A stretch of 39,565 bases of DNA from an uncultured Bacilli bacterium (GTDB lineage: Bacteria; Bacillota_I; Bacilli_A; RF39; UBA660). Where the stretch lies: contig CANQMM010000007.1 of the NCBI GenBank assembly GCA_947624955.1, forward strand, positions 1 through 39,565. Reading direction: 5' to 3'. Positions 34,239 to 39,565 of this stretch are shown piece after piece; positions within the stretch are counted from its first letter, which is position 1; each line of letters opens with the position of its first letter. The notes beneath the pieces are model-generated. The model saw nothing but the letters and a program-made list of their open reading frames with translations, had not been told where the DNA came from and did no database searches. The translations under genes were made by a program, and so were the position numbers.

Positions 34239-34260
34239 AAAGGAAAGAGGTTTCCTTTTT
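34237..34260 (+). terminator. terminator of the YjcZ-like gene
   Basis: AAAAAGGAAA (34237-34246) pairs perfectly with TTTCCTTTTT (34251-34260) around GAGG; the stem ends in five T. Confidence 0.85.
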
Positions 34261-34319
34261 AATTTGCTCTTTATATTTAGATGTTTTTTTGGTAAAATAA
34301 CTGCAGTTGGGGTGATACT

Positions 34320-34871
34320 ATGGAAGTGCCAAAAATTAATATATTAGATGAAAGTAATAAATTGTTACATCAAGTTAGTAAAGATGTCGAATTCCCACTT
34401 AGTGAAGAAGATAAAAAAAGAATTCAAGACATGCAAGACTACTTAGAATGCAGTCAGATAGAAGAAATCAGTCAAAAATATAATTTAAGGGCGGGTATGG
34501 GGCTAGCTTATCCGCAATTAGGAATTTTAAAAAGAATTTTTGTGGTAGTTAATGCTCGAGAAGACGGAACTTTTGAAAAACACGTCGTAATAAATCCGAA
34601 AATCTTAAGCTTTAGTGAAGAAATGATTTATGTTGGTGAGGGCGAAGGCTGTTTAAGCGTTAATCGGCCGGTAGAAGGTATTGTTCCAAGACACGCTAGA
34701 GTTACCGTAAAAGCTTATGATGTTGATGGCAATGAGTATCAAATAAGGGTTCGCGAAGAAATTGCTGTGGCCTTTCAACACGAAATCGATCATTTAGATG
34801 GTATTTTATTCGTCGACCGAATTAATAAAGAGTTTCCTTTTAAAGATGCTGATAAAATGCGGGAATTATAA
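34320..34871 (+). CDS. def: peptide deformylase
   Basis: Def removes the formyl group from nascent proteins. Three motifs are present: GMGLAYPQLG (usually GxGLAAPQ, so Tyr replaces the second Ala), EGCLSV with the metal Cys, and FQHEIDHLDG with HExxH. The 183-residue length fits the Gram-positive type 2 class, which has insertions before the first motif, as here. Start preceded by GGGGTGAT; a TAAAAT box is at 34293-34298. Confidence 0.95.
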   Translation: MEVPKINILDESNKLLHQVSKDVEFPLSEEDKKRIQDMQDYLECSQIEEISQKYNLRAGMGLAYPQLGILKRIFVVVNAREDGTFEKHVVINPKILSFSEEMIYVGEGEGCLSVNRPVEGIVPRHARVTVKAYDVDGNEYQIRVREEIAVAFQHEIDHLDGILFVDRINKEFPFKDADKMREL

Positions 34872-34894
34872 AAAGCCACGAGTTAGTGGCTTTT
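34871..34894. terminator. bidirectional terminator after def
   Basis: AAAAGCCAC (34871-34879) pairs with GTGGCTTTT (34886-34894). It overlaps the stop codons of def and of the convergent hypothetical gene. Confidence 0.85.
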
Positions 34895-35621
34895 ATAGTT
34901 TAACAGTTAGTTTAGGTTCGCCATCGGAAGATTTACTATAATGATATTGTAAGCTAGGGACACTTTCTAAAAGATCCCGATTTTTTAAAATTTCTGATAA
35001 GATGACTTGGAAAGCGTGACTTCTAATTAGTCTTCGACGAAGAAAACGATGAAATTTCTTTGGTAGTTCATTTTGACTAACCTCTAAATAGAAATCGTTA
35101 CTAGCTATTTTGCCGGTTTTATCTTTATCGTGGGCAACTAAACTAAAGGCGATATATTTGACACCATCACGAATTTCTTCGGTTTCAGTATATTCCCGAG
35201 TATTTAAAACATTATGTCGAGGAATAGCATAACTTTTAAATTTATATCTCTGACAAAAGGGAATGTCCACATTAGTTTTTCTCTTTTGCATAAGATAGAC
35301 TTGATTATGTTGAAAACCTAAACTGGCTTTTGATTGAGAAGTTTCCACTGCTATTTGCACACTTTCTCCATCTTCCTCAACACTAAATGGTGTTAGGATG
35401 TCTTCTCCATCAATATCGTTAGTCAAAAAACTTACAATATCAGATAAAATTGCGGACCCGTGTTTATCACTTAAAAGACCGGAATTAATATCAAGATTAA
35501 CTAACCAATTGTATACTTCTTCTTCAGGATCATTATATCGCTTTGCAAATGGGACATTATCTACTTCTAAAATCGCATTCTCCCGATCAATTACTTGTCT
35601 TAGATATTCTAACTTTTCCAT
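34893..35621 (-). CDS. hypothetical cytoplasmic protein
   Basis: Unrecognised, 242 residues, hydrophilic, with no signal or membrane helix. The N-terminal third is acidic (DPEEEVYNWLVNLDIN, DIDGEDILTPFSVEEDG); the C-terminal part is basic with FHRFLRRRLIRSHAFQVILSEIL. A central beta-rich region holds YKFKSYAIPRHNVLNTREYTETEEI. It is transcribed alone or ahead of nothing obvious: the gene downstream is convergent, and smc ends 50 bp upstream. A TGTGC-TATAAT promoter element and AGAGGTGA define the start. I assign no function. Confidence 0.65.
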   Translation of the reverse strand: MEKLEYLRQVIDRENAILEVDNVPFAKRYNDPEEEVYNWLVNLDINSGLLSDKHGSAILSDIVSFLTNDIDGEDILTPFSVEEDGESVQIAVETSQSKASLGFQHNQVYLMQKRKTNVDIPFCQRYKFKSYAIPRHNVLNTREYTETEEIRDGVKYIAFSLVAHDKDKTGKIASNDFYLEVSQNELPKKFHRFLRRRLIRSHAFQVILSEILKNRDLLESVPSLQYHYSKSSDGEPKLTVKL

Positions 35622-35643
35622 ATGAGTTCACCTCTGGTTTTGT

Positions 35644-35649
35644 ATTATA
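35644..35649 (-). promoter_or_regulatory. extended -10 promoter of the 34.9-35.6 kb gene
   Basis: TATAAT preceded by TGTGC on the minus strand, 22 nt before the ATG ending at 35621. It lies in the 50-bp gap after smc. Confidence 0.55.
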
Positions 35650-35671
35650 GCACAAATTAAAAAGAAAACAA

Positions 35672-38614
35672 CTAATTGTCTTCTAATTTAACGCTGACTA
35701 TTTTACTGACGCCTTTTTCTTGCATCGTAATACCATATAAAGTATCAGCATATTCCATAGTTTTCTTTTTATGGGTAATAACGATAAATTGACTTTGATT
35801 TTTAATACTTTGTAAGTATTTACCAAAAGTATCGATATTAGCTTCATCTAGAGCCGCTTCGACTTCATCTAATATGCAAAAAGGAACGGTTTTGATATTT
35901 AAGATGGCAAATAATAAGGCGATAGCGGTAAGACTTTGTTCCCCACCACTAAGAGTGATAGTCGAATGCTCTTTCTTTCCTGGGGGAACAGCAATAATCT
36001 CAATACCGGTATTTAAGAGGTCTTCTTCATTAGTTAACTTTAGATAACCACTGCCACCTTTAAATAATATCTTAAATACTTTGGCAAATTCTTGATTGAC
36101 GGCATCGAAAGTCTCTTTAAAGCGGGTTATCATGATATCATCCATTTCGGAAATGATACTCTTAATCTCCGCAATAGAAGTTTCTAATTCCGCTTTTTGA
36201 CTACTCAAGAATTGATAACGGGTATTAACACGATTATATTCTTCAGGAGCACCTAGATTAACTAAGCCTAAGTTATTGATTTGCGTTTTTAAACTACTGA
36301 CTTTTAATCTAGCGGTATCAATGTCGATATCGAGGAGATATTCGCTATTAGCTTTTTCATATGTAAGCGAATAGGTCTCATTTAAATTGATAAGTAAATT
36401 ATCTAATTTAACATCCATCTTGCTAATTTGAATTTCTTTATCTTTTATCTGTTGTTGCCATCGATTGTAATTAGCATTATTTTCCCGATTAGACTTCTCT
36501 AATTCCATAATTTCTGTGGCTAAATCAGATTTTTGACTACGTAATGCGGCTAGATGTTTCTGTTTCTTATCTTTTTCGGTATTTTTAGCATATAAATCTT
36601 CAAGTAATTGGTTTAAAGCTTTATCAAGTTGGTTAGTTAATATATCTTCATTACCCTTTAAATCATTGGCTGTACTATTAAATTGCTTTTCAATATTTTC
36701 TAACTCTTGTTCTTTACTATTTATTTGTTCTTTTAAAGTAGCTATTTCTAAAGTGTTCTTTTCGATTGCTTCTTTTAGTTTATCGATACTGTTTTGACTA
36801 GCTAGATATTCATTTTGACTCTTATTTAATTGGATTTCGGCCTTAGCTAAGGCAGATTTATATTCGATTAAATCTTGTTTATCTTTAAGAATACTATTAT
36901 TGTTTTTGATACTACCACCGGTAATGGAACCACCAGTATGTAAAATATCACCTTCTAGAGACACAATCCGGTAACGATGCGACGTTAATTTACCAAGTTC
37001 GTTTAACGATGGCAAACTATCGACAACGAGGACATTACCTAATTGGTTCTTGATAATATTAGTATATTGGGAATCATACTTTACTAGTTCGTCGGCTACT
37101 CCAATAAATCCTTTAAACCGCTTGGCGATATCTAGCGTTTGTCTATCGATGCTGCGACTTTCAATAACATTTAAGGGAAAGAATGTAGCTCTTCCTAGAC
37201 GATTTTCTTTAAGATATTCAATCGCTTTTTCAGCACATTTTTCGTTATCGACCACTACGACATTGGCGTTCATACCTAAAGCAATATCGATGGCGGTCAT
37301 ATAAGTGGCTTCGGTATCAATTAGATTAGCAATCGTTCCGTGAATACCTTTAAGACGTGGATTATTTAAGACATTACGTACGGAATATGGTAGACGGTCA
37401 CTATTTTCAATATTGGCAGTAAGAATGCTAATACTGTTTTGGAGTTGCTGGATATTTCGCGTTTGACTTGCACATTCATTACTTAGTTGATTATGTTTAG
37501 CTTGGGATTTGTCTAGCTCCGCTTGAGTATTTTGGAGAGTTTCTTCCTTATTTGCTAAGTTTTGTTTAACTACATCAAGATCACTATGAAGGAGTTCTAG
37601 GCGACTTTTAAGAGATAGACTACGTTCTTTTAATTCGATTATATTTTGATTGACGGTATCTTTAGCAGTTTGATATTTATTTCTTTCTTTTAGAACTTCG
37701 GATTGCGTTTCTAAATTAGCTATTGCATTTGTTAAACTTAAGATTTCTTCGTTGGCTTTATTAATTTCATCATCAAGTTTAAGACTCGTTAATTTACGCT
37801 TTTCTATTTGACTTATCTCTTCCGAATTTTGAACATTGAAACTGTTTTCTTGCTCTTTTAAAACTGCAAGATCATTCTTAGCTTGCTGATATTCTTCATT
37901 AATGGCCGTAATATCATGGGTAATTAGAGATATTTCAATGTTTTCTAATTCTTTTTTATAATCTTGATATTGGATAGCTTTAGCACTTTGCTCTTTTAAA
38001 GGAGCTAAAGAAACTTCTAATTCTTTGATTAATAAATCTACTTTTTCAAGATTATCTTGAGTTTGTTCAAGTTTTTTTAAACTATCTTCTTTGCGCTTTT
38101 TGTATTTTAGGACTCCGGCCGCTTCTTCAAATATGGGACGACGTTCTTCGGGTTTGCTATGAACGACACTAGTAACGGAACCTTGCGAAATGATATTAAA
38201 GGACTCTTTACCAGCCCCACTATCCGTAAGTAAGTCCGTAATATCTTTAAGACGAACTTTAACATTATTTAAATAATATTCATTTTCTCCGGTTTGGTAG
38301 ATGACTCTTTTAATTTCGATTTCATTAAATTCACTATTTAAATAGTGGTCTTGGTTATCGATTGTAAGACTAACTACCGCCCTATTTTGACCACTCCTAG
38401 AAGCACTACCATAAAAGATAACATCTTTCATCGATTCTGAACCCCGAAGATTTTTAACGGATTGTTCTCCTAAAACCCATTTGATGGCATCGACAACGTT
38501 ACTTTTACCTGAACCATTCGGACCGACAATGGCAGTAATTCCCTTTTCAAAAAGGAATTCCGTTTTATCTGCAAAGGACTTAAATCCATTGGCTTTAATA
38601 CTCTTTAAATGCAT
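35672..38614 (-). CDS. smc: chromosome condensation ATPase SMC, short-armed
   Basis: SMC dimers organise chromosomes with ScpA and ScpB. Visible parts are Walker [21 protein letters not shown] (31-50), Q-loop/D regions with DVIFYGS, N-terminal coiled coil (about 165-405), hinge (about 423-570, with [11 protein letters not shown] and the glycine-rich GGSITGGS end), second coiled coil (about 575-830), then LSGGEQ (888-893) and Walker B with [13 protein letters not shown]. The total of 980 residues is about 200 fewer than B. subtilis SMC; each arm seems roughly 80-100 residues shorter. It follows rnc by 11 bases, the common rnc-smc order. Confidence 0.94.
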   Translation of the reverse strand: MHLKSIKANGFKSFADKTEFLFEKGITAIVGPNGSGKSNVVDAIKWVLGEQSVKNLRGSESMKDVIFYGSASRSGQNRAVVSLTIDNQDHYLNSEFNEIEIKRVIYQTGENEYYLNNVKVRLKDITDLLTDSGAGKESFNIISQGSVTSVVHSKPEERRPIFEEAAGVLKYKKRKEDSLKKLEQTQDNLEKVDLLIKELEVSLAPLKEQSAKAIQYQDYKKELENIEISLITHDITAINEEYQQAKNDLAVLKEQENSFNVQNSEEISQIEKRKLTSLKLDDEINKANEEILSLTNAIANLETQSEVLKERNKYQTAKDTVNQNIIELKERSLSLKSRLELLHSDLDVVKQNLANKEETLQNTQAELDKSQAKHNQLSNECASQTRNIQQLQNSISILTANIENSDRLPYSVRNVLNNPRLKGIHGTIANLIDTEATYMTAIDIALGMNANVVVVDNEKCAEKAIEYLKENRLGRATFFPLNVIESRSIDRQTLDIAKRFKGFIGVADELVKYDSQYTNIIKNQLGNVLVVDSLPSLNELGKLTSHRYRIVSLEGDILHTGGSITGGSIKNNNSILKDKQDLIEYKSALAKAEIQLNKSQNEYLASQNSIDKLKEAIEKNTLEIATLKEQINSKEQELENIEKQFNSTANDLKGNEDILTNQLDKALNQLLEDLYAKNTEKDKKQKHLAALRSQKSDLATEIMELEKSNRENNANYNRWQQQIKDKEIQISKMDVKLDNLLINLNETYSLTYEKANSEYLLDIDIDTARLKVSSLKTQINNLGLVNLGAPEEYNRVNTRYQFLSSQKAELETSIAEIKSIISEMDDIMITRFKETFDAVNQEFAKVFKILFKGGSGYLKLTNEEDLLNTGIEIIAVPPGKKEHSTITLSGGEQSLTAIALLFAILNIKTVPFCILDEVEAALDEANIDTFGKYLQSIKNQSQFIVITHKKKTMEYADTLYGITMQEKGVSKIVSVKLEDN

Positions 38615-38625
38615 AATATCACACC

Positions 38626-39273
38626 CTATTTTGCTTGCTTTTTAAAAGCATCAAATGCTGCTTGTTGCTCAGCTTCTTTCTTACTTTTACCAATCCCTCG
38701 ACCATAGACAATACCATCGATTACTACGGCAACCTCAAAAGTTTTATCGTGGGCCGGACCTTCTTCTTTAATTAATTGATATTCTAAAGACTTTTTGGTA
38801 GTTTGGACCATTTCTTGGAGAGCTGATTTATAATCATCGAGAAAGTGGCAATTCTGTTGAATATAAGGAACAACAACCTCATAAAGAAAATCTTTAACTT
38901 TGGCAAATCCTTGATCTAAATAGATAGTCCCAACAATGGCTTCAAAAGTATCAGCAATAATCGTCTTATTGACGTTACTTTCCTGTCCTTTACCTACGCG
39001 AATGTAAGGAATCGAACCAATTCTTTGCGAATATTCATAGAGAGCACTCTCACAAACAAAGCGAGCTCTTTTTTTGGACATTTGGCCTTCATCGAGATTT
39101 TCGTTTTGATATAGATAAGTACTAACGATGGCACTCATAACGGCATCACCTAAGAATTCTAATCTTTCATAGGATTCACAATTATGTTCATTAGAATAAG
39201 AAGTATGCGTTAGAGCGGTACTTAAAAGTTCTTGATTTTTAATATGGATTTGATACTTATCTAGGAATTTCAT
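38626..39273 (-). CDS. rnc: ribonuclease III
   Basis: RNase III cuts double-stranded RNA in rRNA and mRNA processing. The catalytic signature [12 protein letters not shown] is at about 37-48, with the second metal-ligand region [13 protein letters not shown] near 105-117. A dsRNA-binding domain (about 145-212) has [26 protein letters not shown] and the end [20 protein letters not shown]. The length of 215 is slightly short. AAAGGTGAT precedes the start, and a good promoter lies just upstream. Confidence 0.95.
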   Translation of the reverse strand: MKFLDKYQIHIKNQELLSTALTHTSYSNEHNCESYERLEFLGDAVMSAIVSTYLYQNENLDEGQMSKKRARFVCESALYEYSQRIGSIPYIRVGKGQESNVNKTIIADTFEAIVGTIYLDQGFAKVKDFLYEVVVPYIQQNCHFLDDYKSALQEMVQTTKKSLEYQLIKEEGPAHDKTFEVAVVIDGIVYGRGIGKSKKEAEQQAAFDAFKKQAK

Positions 39274-39288
39274 ACAATCACCTTTTTT

Positions 39289-39317
39289 ATTATACCAAAG
39301 TTTTGGTTTTCTGTTAA
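39289..39317 (-). promoter_or_regulatory. promoter of rnc-smc
   Basis: On the minus strand TTAACA (39312-39317), 17 bases and TATAAT (39289-39294), which is only 15 nt before the rnc ATG. The predicted leader is about 8-9 nt. Confidence 0.75.
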
Positions 39318-39323
39318 TCTTAT

Positions 39324-39352
39324 TTTACAAATATAAAAATTTATAGTAGAAT
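39324..39352 (+). promoter_or_regulatory. promoter of the YidD-like peptide gene
   Basis: TTTACA (39324-39329), 17 bases and TAGAAT (39347-39352); divergent from the rnc promoter. It is 17 nt upstream of the ATG, with AAGGTGG between. Confidence 0.65.
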
Positions 39353-39369
39353 TAATTAAGGTGGAACAA

Positions 39370-39447
39370 ATGAAATACATATTGATTGCTTTAATAAAGT
39401 TATATCAGTTACTACCCCCGAGTTTATCACATATTTATAAAAAATAG
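39370..39447 (+). CDS. 25-residue peptide resembling the start of YidD
   Basis: The peptide begins MKYILIALIKLYQLLPPSLS and ends in HIYKK. Its first 13 residues match the YidD (membrane insertion efficiency factor) N-terminus, which usually reads like (K)xLIxLIxxYQ, followed by I-S-P-L and the CRFxPTCSxY core. That Cys core is absent, and no other frame supplies it before the terminator. AAGGTGG precedes the ATG, and the gene has its own promoter and terminator. It may be a yidD remnant or a small amphipathic peptide of its own; I cannot decide. Confidence 0.5.
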   Translation: MKYILIALIKLYQLLPPSLSHIYKK

Positions 39448-39451
39448 TTCT

Positions 39452-39478
39452 TCAAGTAGCATAAATACTTGATTTTTT
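39452..39478 (+). terminator. terminator of the YidD-like peptide gene
   Basis: TCAAGTA (39452-39458) pairs with TACTTGA (39466-39472), followed by six T. Confidence 0.85.
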
Positions 39479-39491
39479 ATGGAGTTTTATC

Positions 39492-39521
39492 TTGCGTACC
39501 TACACGTACCTATGATATAAT
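39492..39521 (+). promoter_or_regulatory. promoter with 10-bp phased direct repeats
   Basis: TTGCGT (39492-39497), 18 bases and TATAAT (39516-39521). The spacer contains CGTACCTA twice (39495-39502 and 39505-39512), one helical turn apart, as expected of an operator. Confidence 0.55.
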
Positions 39522-39544
39522 ATTATTGTAGTGAGGTTATGAAT

Positions 39545-39565
39545 ATGGCGAGAATTAAAATTAGC
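39545..39565 (+). CDS. start of an unidentified gene, cut by the window end
   Basis: Seven codons (MARIKIS) follow TGAGGTT and the promoter above. An in-frame ATG six bases earlier is also possible. Too short to identify. Confidence 0.5.

Overview
The window is AT-rich, gene-dense DNA in the standard genetic code: TGA acts as a stop (for example rarA and tcdA) and Trp is TGG. Family content and gene order point to a reduced, uncultivated lineage of low-GC Bacillota close to Bacilli (RF39- or Erysipelotrichia-like). Several blocks keep Bacillus-type neighbourhoods: rarA/tcdA/6S RNA; hisS plus a class II aaRS plus dtd-rel; comN beside a SpoVB-type flippase; a YrzE-type protein with tgt-queA; rnhC/cvpA/trxA/uvrC; comEA-comEC-holA; rnc-smc. 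The lineage is inferred. The first ~183 bases are GC-rich and unlike the rest. They carry a CinA scrap followed by an unrelated open stretch, and look like a chimeric contig end.

Layout. 1-2.2 kb: rarA tail, gpsA, convergent tcdA, and a 6S RNA gene upstream of tcdA. 2.2-6.9 kb (minus): a HerA-type ATPase, a large prepilin-like adhesin with three Ig-like repeats and a Cys-rich tip, and a small anchored protein. 7-13.2 kb (minus): hisS-asnS-gatC-gatA-gatB, led by a T-box whose specifier and tRNA-acceptor bulge both indicate tRNA-Asn. 13.2-17.3 kb (minus): comN-like, rel, dtd and an anchored hypothetical. 17.3-20 kb: SpoVB/MurJ-like flippase, DUF421 protein, YrzE-like membrane protein. 19.8-26 kb (minus): uvrC, RnfC-like, RnfD-like, queA, tgt and a small anchored protein. 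26-30 kb: hypothetical, single-domain YigZ/IMPACT protein, trxA, cvpA, rnhC, holA. 30-34 kb (minus): ftsW, comEA, comEC. 34-39.5 kb: YjcZ-like peptide, def, hypothetical, smc, rnc, a YidD-like 25-residue peptide and the first codons of another gene.

Functions group into translation supply (HisRS, AsnRS, GatCAB, Dtd, Tgt/QueA, Def), stringent response (Rel), DNA uptake and repair (ComEA/EC, RarA, UvrC, HolA, Smc, RNase HIII) and envelope (FtsW, flippase, prepilin-like adhesin). The points most worth a second look are the Asn-type T-box heading a hisS-first operon, a Rel protein with a damaged hydrolase motif but intact synthetase motifs, an orphan RnfC/RnfD pair whose RnfC lacks the glycine-rich nucleotide loop, the Ig-repeat prepilin, and a recurring promoter layout in which the -10 box lies only ~15-18 nt from the start codon. 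I did not find a CRISPR array, tRNA, rRNA, insertion sequence or an evident defence island.
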